From Bdellovibrio sp. (GTDB taxonomy: Bacteria; Bdellovibrionota; Bdellovibrionia; Bdellovibrionales; Bdellovibrionaceae), in NCBI GenBank assembly GCA_019104905.1, contig JAHRXB010000147.1, forward strand, positions 1 through 23,755: a DNA stretch of 23,755 bases, in the 5' to 3' direction. Positions within the stretch are counted from its first letter, which is position 1; each line of letters opens with the position of its first letter. The notes under the pieces were generated by a model. It made no database searches. It worked only from the letters and a program-made list of their open reading frames with translations, and was not told the origin of the DNA. Below are positions 1-7,794 of this stretch, one piece after another. Made by a program: the position numbers and the translations under genes.

Positions 1-1
1 C

Positions 2-2218
2 ACCCACGGTTTGATCGAAGACTACTCGGCTCTTGCCAAGAAATACAAAGATCATGGCGCTCTAGTGACTGCCTCTGCGGATCTTTTGGCGATGACTCTT
101 CTGACTCCTCCAGGTGAATGGGGAGCTGACATGGTTGTCGGGAACTCACAAAGATTCGGTGTGCCTCTCGGTTACGGCGGACCTCATGCGGCGTTCTTGG
201 CGACGAAAGACGCCTACAAACGTTTGATGCCCGGTCGTTTGGTCGGCGTCAGCGTGGACTCTCAAGGCAAAAGCGCTTTACGCTTGGCTTTGCAAACTCG
301 TGAACAACACATCCGTCGCGAAAAGGCCACTTCCAACATTTGTACCGCGCAGGTTCTTTTGGCGAACATGGCTTCCATGTATGCCGTTTACCACGGTCCT
401 CAAGGACTTAAGAAAATTGCATTACGTATTCAACGCCTGACCGGAATTTTAGCCGAAGGCTTGCAAAAGCTGGGCTACTCTGTCGCCAAAGGCCCTTTCT
501 TTGACACTCTCACCGTAACGACAGACAAAGCGACGGCGATTCTGGCCCAAGCTGAAAAAATGGAAATGAACTTCCGCAACTTCGGCGGTGGCAAGATCGG
601 TCTATCTTTAAACGAAACAACAACCCTTGAAGACGTCCAAACAATTTGGGCAGCCTTCAATCAAGGGACTGCGACCGGCTTCACGGCTCACTCTATTGAT
701 GAGGCGATGAAAGATGTGGAACTGCCGGCAAATCTGACTCGCACTTCGACTTATCTTTCGCACATGGTGTTTAATGCCCACCACAGCGAAACAGAGATGC
801 TTCGTTATATCCACTCTTTGCAAAACAAAGATCTGACATTGACTCACTCGATGATTCCGCTGGGGTCGTGCACGATGAAACTTAACGCGACAACGGAACT
901 TGTTCCGGTGTCATGGCCTGAAATCGGCAAACTTCATCCGTTCGCACCGACGTCTCAAGCTGCAGGTTTGATTGAGATGATTCATGACCTTGAAAAGAAA
1001 TTATCCGATATCACAGGCTTTGCGGCCGTGAGTTTGCAACCCAATGCGGGTTCTCAAGGTGAATACACAGGTCTTTTGGTGATTCGCAAGTACCACCAAT
1101 CTCGCGGCCAAGGTCACCGCAATATTTGTTTGATTCCTTCTTCAGCGCACGGAACCAATCCTGCATCCGCAGCACTTGTGAACATGCAAGTCGTTGTGGT
1201 TGCCTGTGACGATCATGGAAACGTCGATGTCGCGGATCTTAAGGCTAAAGCCGAACAACACCGCGATAACTTGGCGGCTTTGATGATCACCTATCCTTCC
1301 ACGCACGGCGTGTTTGAAGAAGGGATCGTAGAGATCTGCAAGATCATCCACGATAACGGCGGACAGGTTTACATGGACGGCGCGAACATGAATGCCCTGG
1401 TTGGCATGTGTCGCCCGGGAACTTTCGGTCCTGACGTTTCTCACATGAACTTGCATAAAACCTTCGCCATTCCTCACGGTGGTGGCGGACCTGGTGTTGG
1501 CCCGATCGGTGTCGGAGCACATTTAGCCCCCTTCTTGCCTAAACACTCTTTGGTTCCCGAGTGCGGTCCTGCAACAGGAATTTCTGCAACGACGTCAGCT
1601 CCTTGGGGAAGTGCTAGCATTTTGCCAATCTCTTGGGCCTACATCACAATGATGGGAGCAGAAGGTTTACGCAAAGCCACTTTGGTCAGCATCTTGAGTG
1701 CCAACTATATCGCTAAGAAGCTCGAACCTCATTACCCTGTCTTATACAAAGGCAAAAACGGCTTGGTGGCCCATGAATGTATCGTCGATGTTCGTGACAT
1801 CAAAAAGGTCTCTGGCATTGACGTCACGGATGTTGCAAAACGTTTGATGGACTATGGCTTCCATGCTCCGACTATGAGCTTCCCTGTTGCGGGGACCTTG
1901 ATGATCGAGCCGACAGAGTCTGAGCCCAAAAAAGAATTGGATCGTTTCATCGAGTCCATGATCACCATTCGCAAAGAAATCTCTGCGATCGAATCAGGAA
2001 AAGTGGACAAAGAGAACAATGCCTTAAAGAACTCTCCTCACACGGCTCAGATGATGATGAAGCCAGAATGGAATCATCCTTACTCCCGCGAGGAAGCGGT
2101 ATATCCAGTGGAATGGTTGCGCGGTAACAAGTACTGGCCGACCGTAGGTCGCGTTGACAACGCTTACGGAGACAGACACTTGATTTGTTCTTGCCCTTCC
2201 ATTGAAGAGTACAAATAA
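2..2218 (+). CDS. gcvP: Glycine dehydrogenase (decarboxylating), P protein of the glycine cleavage system, 5' truncated by window edge
   Basis: P protein is the PLP enzyme that decarboxylates glycine and passes the aminomethyl group to the lipoyl arm of GcvH in the cytoplasm. The frame is open to the window edge, with THGLIED preceding the first possible start (TTG at 11), so the true start lies outside. About 738 residues are visible against about 950-960 for the single-chain enzyme, so roughly 220 N-terminal residues are missing. Visible family motifs include the [11 protein letters not shown] segment, the [10 protein letters not shown] segment and [16 protein letters not shown], whose lysine (codon 1457-1459) is the expected PLP Schiff-base residue. 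The gene ends at TAA only 11 bases before the GT9 gene, so the two are probably co-transcribed. The partner genes gcvT and gcvH lie about 3.7 kb downstream rather than adjacent. Identification is secure. Confidence 0.97.
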   Translation, partial: THGLIEDYSALAKKYKDHGALVTASADLLAMTLLTPPGEWGADMVVGNSQRFGVPLGYGGPHAAFLATKDAYKRLMPGRLVGVSVDSQGKSALRLALQTREQHIRREKATSNICTAQVLLANMASMYAVYHGPQGLKKIALRIQRLTGILAEGLQKLGYSVAKGPFFDTLTVTTDKATAILAQAEKMEMNFRNFGGGKIGLSLNETTTLEDVQTIWAAFNQGTATGFTAHSIDEAMKDVELPANLTRTSTYLSHMVFNAHHSETEMLRYIHSLQNKDLTLTHSMIPLGSCTMKLNATTELVPVSWPEIGKLHPFAPTSQAAGLIEMIHDLEKKLSDITGFAAVSLQPNAGSQGEYTGLLVIRKYHQSRGQGHRNICLIPSSAHGTNPASAALVNMQVVVVACDDHGNVDVADLKAKAEQHRDNLAALMITYPSTHGVFEEGIVEICKIIHDNGGQVYMDGANMNALVGMCRPGTFGPDVSHMNLHKTFAIPHGGGGPGVGPIGVGAHLAPFLPKHSLVPECGPATGISATTSAPWGSASILPISWAYITMMGAEGLRKATLVSILSANYIAKKLEPHYPVLYKGKNGLVAHECIVDVRDIKKVSGIDVTDVAKRLMDYGFHAPTMSFPVAGTLMIEPTESEPKKELDRFIESMITIRKEISAIESGKVDKENNALKNSPHTAQMMMKPEWNHPYSREEAVYPVEWLRGNKYWPTVGRVDNAYGDRHLICSCPSIEEYK

Positions 2219-2229
2219 AATAGAACTTG

Positions 2230-3219
2230 ATGAAAAAGAAAGTTCTTCTTATCAGACTTGATAAAATTGGCGACCTGATCTGCACCTTGTGTGTCGATCA
2301 GGTTTCTTTTTTAAAAGACTGTGAGGTGCAGTGGGTGATCTCCAAAGGCCTGGGTTTTGTGCCCGACCACGCCGAGCCTCCACGCACATACCTCGAACTT
2401 TCCAAAGAGAACTGGCAAGAGTCCTTAAGAGATTTAAGAATATTTCTTCGCAACTATCGACCTGATGTTGCTGTGAGCTTTCAAGCCCCGTGGTGGGTCA
2501 GCTATGCCCTTTGGGCAGAGAAAATTCCTGTTCGCGCCGGAGTGAAATCCCAGTGGCATAGCTTTCTTTTTTTGAATCACGGTCTTCGTCAACGTCGCAG
2601 TCTAGCGACGCAACACGAAGCCGACTACAATCTGGATCTTCTGCTTCATGCATTTTCCATCGAAGAAGAAGTGACTCAGGAAAAAACGCCCGTCCTAAAG
2701 CTGCAAGCCCCCGCAAACTTCGCCCTGCTGGAAAAACATCACTTGCAACCAGGGCATTACCTCGTCGTGCATCCCGGGATGGCAGGCTCCGCCCTAAACT
2801 GGCCGACGGCCCGCTATATCGAGTTCATTGAAAAGGCCGCCGAGACCACGCAAGTGGTTCTAACCGGCACCCCCGCTGATGAACCTTGGCTTACCGAGAT
2901 CAAAGAATATTTTAAAAACCATTCTCGTGTTCTTTCCCTGCAAAACCAATTAAAGCCTGCAGAGCTATTCACAGTTTTAAAACACGCCAAAGCCGTGATC
3001 GTCCCCAGCACCGGGGTTGCGCATATAGCAGCTTCCCTCGGGGTCCCGGTTTTAGGGATCTATTCTCCCGTTCGTGTGCAACACCCGCGACGTTGGGCGG
3101 CTCGTGGAGAAAAAGTGCATATCTTCATGCCGCCCCACCAGGATCCTGATCACGTGGACCCTCGCTGCATGGACGAGATTTTGCCGGACGATTTGCTAAA
3201 GGCTTTGTCTTCGCTGTAA
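2230..3219 (+). CDS. Glycosyltransferase family 9 (heptosyltransferase-like)
   Basis: This 329-residue protein belongs to the GT9 family (WaaC/WaaF/WaaQ-like), which transfers heptose or a related sugar from a nucleotide donor to lipopolysaccharide core at the inner membrane's cytoplasmic face. The N-terminus has the typical VLLIRLDKIGDLI segment. The C-terminal half carries VVHPG near residue 180, where the donor-binding domain begins, and PSTGVAHIAASLGVPVLGIYSP around residues 257-278. A TTG sits one codon earlier at 2227, but ATG at 2230 gives the usual MKKxxLLIR start. No strong ribosome binding site is visible, which fits coupling to gcvP 11 bases upstream. The next gene starts 9 bases after the stop. 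The sugar and acceptor cannot be determined from sequence. Confidence 0.87.
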   Translation: MKKKVLLIRLDKIGDLICTLCVDQVSFLKDCEVQWVISKGLGFVPDHAEPPRTYLELSKENWQESLRDLRIFLRNYRPDVAVSFQAPWWVSYALWAEKIPVRAGVKSQWHSFLFLNHGLRQRRSLATQHEADYNLDLLLHAFSIEEEVTQEKTPVLKLQAPANFALLEKHHLQPGHYLVVHPGMAGSALNWPTARYIEFIEKAAETTQVVLTGTPADEPWLTEIKEYFKNHSRVLSLQNQLKPAELFTVLKHAKAVIVPSTGVAHIAASLGVPVLGIYSPVRVQHPRRWAARGEKVHIFMPPHQDPDHVDPRCMDEILPDDLLKALSSL

Positions 3220-3228
3220 AATCGGATC

Positions 3229-4254
3229 ATGCAAAAACAATGGTCTTATCCCGCCTCTTTTGAAGCCTCCCTGACTCAGGCCCTGGAAAGTTACAAGCTT
3301 TCCCTGCAAGACTCTAAGGCCTTGGCCAAATGTGTCCTGGCATTGTCGGACTACTTCATTCATAAGCCCGAGGATCAAACGCCCTGGCATGAGACCTGGG
3401 CTCAGGTGGCCTATCTCTGTTACTATCTTCCTTTAAATGCCACTCGCCTGCGTCGAATTGCAGCGGAAGCACAGGCACGTGGTTTCTTTCGTGGGCTCGA
3501 CGAGGTGATTGATTTTGGAGCGGGCCTAGCCACCGCGTCCTTGGTGCTTTCTGAAGTACATCCTTTCAAGTTTCGCCTGATCGAACGTGCGGCGGAACCT
3601 CAAAAGATCATTGAAACCTTCTTCACTCAATTCAAAGCCGAAGAATGGCAGCGTACTTTCAGTGCGCCCAAACTTAAAAATCCTCTGAAAACCCTCGCGG
3701 TTTTTTCATACTCGCTGACGGAGCTTTCCACTCTTCCTGAGTGGGCCTTGCAATGCGAGGCCTTGATGTTGGTTGAACCTTCAACTCAACAAGATGGTCG
3801 AAAGCTCTTAGAGCTTCGCCAAAAACTTTTAGCGCAAGGTTATCACGTGTGGGCCCCATGCACTCACGAAGGCCCTTGCCCTTTATTGACCCAATCAAAA
3901 CACGATTGGTGTCATGACCGAGTTCACTTTCAAGCCCCGGCGTGGTTTGAAAAGCTGGAAGAACAGCTCCCTATGAAAAACCGCACTTTAACGATGAGCT
4001 ATCTTCTGATGCGAAAAACCGCTCCGCCCAAGATGACGAACTTAGCCCGTGTCGTCGGTGACCACCTGGAAGAAAAAGGCAAAGACCGCCAGTTGATTTG
4101 TCGCAGCTCTGAACGAGAGTTCCTCGCATGGATGCACAAAACAGGGTTGCGCCAGGAAATCCCCCGCGGGGCCTTGATTGAAACGCCCGAGGCCCTCCAG
4201 AAGGTCTCTAACGAACTGCGCGTGCAAAGCGAGATAAAAATCGTCGAAGATTAA
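3229..4254 (+). CDS. Rsm22-family small-subunit ribosome assembly protein (methyltransferase-like, Fe-S type)
   Basis: This 341-residue protein matches the Rsm22/METTL17 family. A Rossmann SAM-binding motif, VIDFGAGLATAS, is at residues 93-104. A cysteine cluster follows: PCTHEGPCPL with C211 and C217, WCHDR with C228, and a later C291. In mitochondrial METTL17, four cysteines of this arrangement bind an iron-sulfur cluster, and the protein acts as a small-subunit assembly factor rather than a proven methyltransferase. All four positions appear to be present here. The start is ATG 9 bases after the GT9 stop, with a weak cGGAt ribosome site, so the gene is probably the third of a gcvP-GT9-rsm22 operon. 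The function in bacteria is inferred from the family. Confidence 0.85.
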   Translation: MQKQWSYPASFEASLTQALESYKLSLQDSKALAKCVLALSDYFIHKPEDQTPWHETWAQVAYLCYYLPLNATRLRRIAAEAQARGFFRGLDEVIDFGAGLATASLVLSEVHPFKFRLIERAAEPQKIIETFFTQFKAEEWQRTFSAPKLKNPLKTLAVFSYSLTELSTLPEWALQCEALMLVEPSTQQDGRKLLELRQKLLAQGYHVWAPCTHEGPCPLLTQSKHDWCHDRVHFQAPAWFEKLEEQLPMKNRTLTMSYLLMRKTAPPKMTNLARVVGDHLEEKGKDRQLICRSSEREFLAWMHKTGLRQEIPRGALIETPEALQKVSNELRVQSEIKIVED

Positions 4255-4293
4255 GACACCTTCTAGAAATTTCACGGTCCTGGCCGCCCCGCC

Positions 4294-4322
4294 TTGATAG
4301 CCCTTCTGGGGCTTGTTATAAG
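4294..4322 (+). promoter_or_regulatory. Sigma70-type promoter for the 4344 gene
   Basis: TTGATA (4294-4299) and TATAAG (4317-4322) are separated by exactly 17 bases. Transcription would start near 4329, leaving a leader of about 15 bases that holds the ribosome site GTGAGG before the ATG at 4344. It is the cleanest sigma70 match in the window. Confidence 0.65.
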
Positions 4323-4343
4323 AGTGCTTTCAGTGAGGTTCTT

Positions 4344-4724
4344 ATGAAACTGATTGTCGCACTCTTTGCTCTTCTTTTTTCGACTTCAGCTCTGGCTGCG
4401 AAAACGCACGTAAAAACAGACATCATTCAAGATGGAGAAATCGTTTACACGCTCAACTCTTTTAAGGACTCTTCTTTCTGGGGAGGCCGCTATAGCATCC
4501 AAGCCTGTTACATTGGCAATCTTTATGATGTCTGTAAGTCTTTGAAGAAAGACTTCGCTCGCAACGCCTACGAGTATCGCAGTGGTGCTCATGATTTAAT
4601 GGAACTAAAAAGCTGCGAAGTTCGCGGATTGACGGTCGCTATCGAGTATCAGCTTTCCGATGACTATGACAACATCAAGCCTGTGACTAAGGAGCTGACT
4701 ATTCCCGCTTGTCATGGGCTCTAA
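4344..4724 (+). CDS. Small exported protein of unknown function, four cysteines
   Basis: This 126-residue protein has a clear Sec signal peptide. It has a lysine at residue 2, a hydrophobic stretch over residues 3-14 and an ALA-A cleavage site near residue 18-19, so it should be periplasmic or secreted. The mature part has four cysteines (in QACYIG, DVCKS, KSCEVRG and IPACHGL), which suggests two disulfides. I do not recognise the family. The gene has its own sigma70-like promoter, a GTGAGG ribosome site 5 bases before the ATG, and a hairpin shared with the convergent regulator just after the stop. It is likely a monocistronic unit separate from the gcvP-GT9-rsm22 group. Confidence 0.78.
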   Translation: MKLIVALFALLFSTSALAAKTHVKTDIIQDGEIVYTLNSFKDSSFWGGRYSIQACYIGNLYDVCKSLKKDFARNAYEYRSGAHDLMELKSCEVRGLTVAIEYQLSDDYDNIKPVTKELTIPACHGL

Positions 4725-4752
4725 AAAACAAACCGAGCCTAGAGGCTCGGTT
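4724..4752. terminator. Intrinsic terminator between convergent genes, stronger for the minus strand
   Basis: The inverted repeat AACCGAGCC (4731-4739) / GGCTCGGTT (4744-4752) has a 4-base loop. Read on the minus strand the stem is followed by TGTTTTTTAG, a proper U-tract, so it mainly terminates the regulator gene ending at 4786. On the plus strand the nearest T-run begins about 15 bases later. Confidence 0.85.
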
Positions 4753-4785
4753 CATTCAAGATCATTTTTTTGTGATCAAAACTCT

Positions 4786-5265
4786 TTAGTCGTTAATGCC
4801 GAATCCAGCGACAGGAAAAAGAGAAACAGAAATTTGATAAGTTTTTCCCTCTGCCACACCCGCATCAAGGAACTGAGCTAATTCTTTACGGAAAGCTTTG
4901 ATCTTTTCTTTGGCTTCCGTCAGACGATTCTCATCCACGGTGATCGTGATGGTGGATTGCTCACGCTCTTCCGTGGGCATTCTCTCCAAAAGACGCTCTA
5001 GTTTACGCTTCATCTTCTTTTCACGGCTGATTTCGCCAAAGCGCAGAAGCTCGTCCGGAGTGAGGTTCAAACGCTCCCCAAACATACGAATAGTTCTCAT
5101 GGTGACAGTTCTTTTGCCGTTTAGAATCTTGGACAAGAATGACGAGTCCACTTCCAAATGGCGGGCGAACGCACGCAATGAGTAACGGGGATAGTTCTGG
5201 CTACGACGAGCCAATTCATCTTCAAGAAACTGTCTAAAATCTGAGTTTTTATTTACTTCCTGCAT
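4786..5265 (-). CDS. Short TIGR02147-like helix-turn-helix regulator
   Basis: This 159-residue protein begins FRQFLEDELARR followed by YSLRAFARHLEVDSSFLSKIL, the HTH (about residues 27-70) typical of TIGR02147 proteins. Its end, with a KIKAFRKELAQF helix and YQISVSLFPVAG, resembles the C-terminal tail of the same family. Full-length members are around 270 residues with a DUF4423 domain in the middle. Here that middle is reduced to a charged helical linker (about residues 75-100). It is a cytoplasmic DNA-binding protein with unknown targets. ATG at 5265 is chosen, although a GTG at 5313 would add 16 residues. Neither has a good ribosome site, and a TATACAT box 17 bases upstream of the ATG hints at a very short leader. 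Confidence 0.78.
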   Translation of the reverse strand: MQEVNKNSDFRQFLEDELARRSQNYPRYSLRAFARHLEVDSSFLSKILNGKRTVTMRTIRMFGERLNLTPDELLRFGEISREKKMKRKLERLLERMPTEEREQSTITITVDENRLTEAKEKIKAFRKELAQFLDAGVAEGKTYQISVSLFPVAGFGIND

Positions 5266-5367
5266 GTGGACACATTTATGTATAGGGCCCCCATTAATCA
5301 ATATTTTGTTCACACCTTACGAACTTTTAATAATGCCATTCGGGGTGCGTCATTTTAATTCTAGAAA

Positions 5368-5874
5368 TTAATCATTTTTATCGAATATCAATAACTTACG
5401 AACACGGCCACGCTCTACAACTTCGTAATGTACATTACACAACTTGAAGTTGTCCCGAAGCTCAAAATCCAGCATTTTTACGAGCTTTTCCTCATCTCTT
5501 TGTGGACACAAAATCAACCGGGAGACTAGCAAGAGCTCTCGACGATACAAAGACCCCACAATTTTATGAATGGTGTGTGCGCCGACGCCCGCAATCACGG
5601 CAGTTCCGCGCAGAACCTCTTGAAGATCCTCTCCTGGCAATGCGTGAAAGTAGGCCCGCGACGTCGAATCCGGGCGTAAATACTCAGATTGAAAGCGGCT
5701 CTGGAGCTGCCCTACGATATGCTCCACTTGATCAACAAAATGAACCTCTGGGAAAGAGCCACTTTCATAGGCATTCAGTCCCATGTAACCGTGATCACAA
5801 CAGAAGTCCCACACCGGCTCTCCCGGAAGAAGATGATCGTAAATAAGCTGCATACGGCGAGAGAGTTTAACCAT
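5368..5874 (-). CDS. TrmK-like SAM-dependent tRNA (adenine-N1) methyltransferase homologue, divergent and short
   Basis: This 168-residue protein resembles TrmK (tRNA m1A22 methyltransferase). The start KLSRRMQLIYDHL resembles the TrmK N-terminus, DFCCDHGY (residues 23-30) takes the place of the SAM motif usually written DIGSDHAY, AGVGAHTI (95-102) corresponds to AGMGGxxI, and LILCPQRDEEKLV corresponds to LILQPNxxxxxLR. TrmK is usually about 230 residues and has a C-terminal helical domain that is absent here. The motif-I glycine is replaced by cysteine, so activity or substrate may differ. ATG at 5874 is preferred because homology begins right there. An ATG at 5901 would add nine residues, and neither has a convincing ribosome site. 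The gene is divergent from gcvT, with 86 bases between the starts. Confidence 0.72.
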   Translation of the reverse strand: MVKLSRRMQLIYDHLLPGEPVWDFCCDHGYMGLNAYESGSFPEVHFVDQVEHIVGQLQSRFQSEYLRPDSTSRAYFHALPGEDLQEVLRGTAVIAGVGAHTIHKIVGSLYRRELLLVSRLILCPQRDEEKLVKMLDFELRDNFKLCNVHYEVVERGRVRKLLIFDKND

Positions 5875-5960
5875 GAAGGCACATCCATAACACGATGCCA
5901 TTTTTGCGGGCAAGCACACAGCGACTTGACTGTCTGCCTTGGGAAAAGGACACTCGGCCC

Positions 5961-7043
5961 ATGAAAAAGACACCACTCGCAGAAACACATGAAAAGTTGG
6001 GCGCCCGCATGGTCGACTTTGCCGGCTGGTATATGCCCGTTCAATACATCGGTCTTCGTGAAGAGCACAACAATGTGCGCACAAACGTCGGCCTCTTCGA
6101 CGTTTCCCACATGGGAGAAGTCCGCGTAAAAGGCCCGAAGGCCCTCGAAACTCTCGAGTGGTTGACGACCAACGACGTCTCTAAGTTGAATGATGGCGAA
6201 GCCCAGTACTCTTTGCTTCCCAATGACCAAGGTGGCTTGGTCGATGATATCATCGTCTATTGCCTGAAAAAGAATGAAGACTACCTTGTGTGCGTCAATG
6301 CCTCTAACAAAGACAAAGACTTTGCCTGGATGACGAAACACAATAAGGGCGCCGACATGACCGATGAAAGTGATCTTTGGGGGCAAATCGCCATCCAAGG
6401 ACCGAAAGCTTTAGAGCTTTGCCATCGCGTGCTTGGAATGAAGGTCGGCGAGATGAAGCCTTTCACTGTTCAGCACGGTCAATTCCAAAATCACAAAATC
6501 ATGGTCGCAACCACGGGTTATACCGGCGAAAAAGGCTGTGAAGTTTTTGTGGAGGCCGGCGGCACTGTGGCTTTGTGGATGGCTTTGCTTGAGCAAGGAA
6601 AAGACTTGGGAGTCATGCCTATTGGCTTGGGCGCCCGCGACACCCTCCGCACAGAAATGAAGTATTCTCTTTATGGGCACGAAATCGATGACACGACGAA
6701 TCCATACGAAGCCGGTCTTGGTTGGGTGATTAAACCTGCCAAAAAAGACTTTATGGGTAAGAACTTGATCGTTGGCAAAAAAGAGGCCGGTCTTTCAAGA
6801 AATCTTGTGGGATTTAAGATGCTTGAGAAGGGCATTCCTCGTCAGGGTTACAGCCTGTTTTCTTTTGACAACAAAGAAATCGGCAAGGTAACTAGTGGTA
6901 CACATTCTCCGACCTTGGATGAGCCTATTGGTATTGCTTATATCGATTTAGCTCAGGTAAAAGAAGGAAGCGAATTCCTTCTCGATATCCGCGGTCGTAA
7001 AGTTAAGGCGGTGGTTGTAAAAACCCCGTTTGTTCAGAAATAA
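5961..7043 (+). CDS. gcvT: Aminomethyltransferase, T protein of the glycine cleavage system
   Basis: T protein releases ammonia from the aminomethyl-lipoyl arm of GcvH and passes the one-carbon unit to tetrahydrofolate, giving 5,10-methylene-THF. The 360-residue length is normal. Motifs include MVDFAGWYMPVQY near the start, LFDVSHMGE, the TTNDVSKL segment with the conserved Asp, TGYTGEKGCEVF and GLGARDTLRTE. ATG at 5961 is chosen because the family's MKKTPLxxxHxxLGARM start begins there and AAAAGGA lies 10 bases upstream. In-frame codons further upstream overlap the divergent gene and encode nothing family-like. gcvH follows after 10 bases, so the two form an operon. No glycine riboswitch is visible in the short leader. 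Confidence 0.97.
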   Translation: MKKTPLAETHEKLGARMVDFAGWYMPVQYIGLREEHNNVRTNVGLFDVSHMGEVRVKGPKALETLEWLTTNDVSKLNDGEAQYSLLPNDQGGLVDDIIVYCLKKNEDYLVCVNASNKDKDFAWMTKHNKGADMTDESDLWGQIAIQGPKALELCHRVLGMKVGEMKPFTVQHGQFQNHKIMVATTGYTGEKGCEVFVEAGGTVALWMALLEQGKDLGVMPIGLGARDTLRTEMKYSLYGHEIDDTTNPYEAGLGWVIKPAKKDFMGKNLIVGKKEAGLSRNLVGFKMLEKGIPRQGYSLFSFDNKEIGKVTSGTHSPTLDEPIGIAYIDLAQVKEGSEFLLDIRGRKVKAVVVKTPFVQK

Positions 7044-7053
7044 GGAGCCGAAC

Positions 7054-7443
7054 ATGGCATTTCACATCCCTGAAGACTACTATTACACAAAAGAACACGA
7101 GTGGGCTCAAGTTGACGAGAACATCGTCACTGTGGGAATCACAGAGTTTGCACAAGACTCTCTTGGCGAAATCGTTTACGTGGAGCTTCCAGAAGAAGGT
7201 CAAAAAATCACTCAAGGCCAAACTTTCGGCGTTGTTGAGTCCGTAAAGGCCGTCAGCGACCTCTATGCCCCAGTTTCAGGCACTGTGATCGAAGTGAATA
7301 CCAGCTTGGGCGACGACCCTTCTGTATTGAACGACGACCCCGTAAATGAGGGCTGGCTTGTTCGTATCGAGATGGATACTGAAAAGGAACTCGCAAACCT
7401 TATGAGAGCTCCAGACTACAAAAAGTTGATCGCCGAGAAATAA
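7054..7443 (+). CDS. gcvH: Glycine cleavage system H protein (lipoyl carrier)
   Basis: This 129-residue lipoyl carrier shuttles the aminomethyl group between P, T and L proteins. Family features are YTKEHEWAQ near the start, GITEFAQDSLGEIVYVELP, and GVVESVKAVSDLYAP, in which K65 is the lipoylation site. The start ATG at 7054 has the ribosome site AAGGAG 6 bases upstream, overlapping the gcvT stop, which indicates translational coupling. The gene ends just before a strong terminator at 7461, closing the gcvTH unit. Confidence 0.97.
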   Translation: MAFHIPEDYYYTKEHEWAQVDENIVTVGITEFAQDSLGEIVYVELPEEGQKITQGQTFGVVESVKAVSDLYAPVSGTVIEVNTSLGDDPSVLNDDPVNEGWLVRIEMDTEKELANLMRAPDYKKLIAEK

Positions 7444-7460
7444 TCGGCCTTCAACGCAGG

Positions 7461-7490
7461 ATTTCGCGGTCTTTACCGTGAAATTTTCCT
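7461..7490 (+). terminator. Intrinsic terminator of gcvTH
   Basis: ATTTCGCGGT (7461-7470), a CTTT loop and ACCGTGAAAT (7475-7484) form a 10-bp stem with one G-U pair, followed by TTTCCTT. It lies 18 bases after the gcvH stop. Confidence 0.85.
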
Positions 7491-7519
7491 TGCAACCCGA
7501 TAGCGACTTAAGCTATCAC
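7490..7519 (+). promoter_or_regulatory. Probable promoter of tRNA-Leu
   Basis: TTGCAA (7490-7495) and TATCAC (7514-7519) are 18 bases apart and about 22 bases upstream of the tRNA. The -35 hexamer overlaps the tail of the preceding terminator. The -10 match is only moderate. Confidence 0.45.
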
Positions 7520-7540
7520 TGACATTCGCAAATAAGGTGT

Positions 7541-7623
7541 GCCCCGCTGGTGAAATTGGCAGACACGCTAGACTTAGGATCTAGTGCGCAAGCGTGGGGG
7601 TTCAAGTCCCTCGCGGGGCACCA
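7541..7623 (+). tRNA. tRNA-Leu (anticodon UAG), CCA encoded
   Basis: The acceptor stem GCCCCGC (7541-7547) pairs with GCGGGGC (7613-7619), followed by discriminator A and encoded CCA (7621-7623). The anticodon arm is CTAGA-CTTAGGA-TCTAG with anticodon TAG, reading CUA and probably other CUN codons. A long variable arm (TGCGCAAGCG, typical of class II tRNAs) and the T-arm GGG-TTCAAGT-CCC complete the fold. It lies in the gap between the gcvTH terminator and its own terminator, so it is transcribed singly. Confidence 0.97.
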
Positions 7624-7687
7624 AATAAAAAAGCTGACTGAATAAGTCGGCTTTTTTTATGTCCGAAATCACCGAAAACGGCTTCTT
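7618..7687 (+). repeat. Direct repeat copy 1: tRNA-Leu 3' end plus terminator plus 30 bp
   Basis: About 70 bp starting at the last bases of tRNA-Leu (GCACCA) and running through the terminator to CTTCTT recurs at 8886-8954. By hand alignment, the middle 33 bases are identical. The rest has one single-base length difference plus about five substitutions. It bounds the left side of the AT-rich cassette. Confidence 0.85.
7627..7658 (+). terminator. Intrinsic terminator of tRNA-Leu (copy 1 of a repeated element)
   Basis: AAAAAAGCTGACT (7627-7639), loop GAATA, and AGTCGGCTTTTTT (7645-7657) form a long A/U-flanked stem with one G-U pair. The same terminator recurs at 8893-8925. Confidence 0.9.
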
Positions 7688-7794
7688 CAACTCGTAAATT
7701 AGATTTGAGCCTTCCAACTTCTGGTTCGAGAGTAATTCCACTACTCCATTATCTGACACTACGTTACCCTTATCTTCTAAGGAAGATAAACCCT

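Noticed and set aside
5875..5960. Glycine riboswitch ahead of gcvT
   Set aside because: The gap is only 86 bases, shared with a divergent start, and no tandem aptamer-like structure is visible.
5775..6398. 207-codon minus-strand open frame overlapping gcvT
   Set aside because: It is a shadow of the strongly conserved gcvT frame and lacks any recognisable domain or ribosome site.
7574..7759. Minus-strand open frame over tRNA-Leu ending in PREGLEPPRLRTRS
   Set aside because: This is the familiar spurious peptide produced by reading across a tRNA and its terminator. There is no ribosome site or independent evidence.
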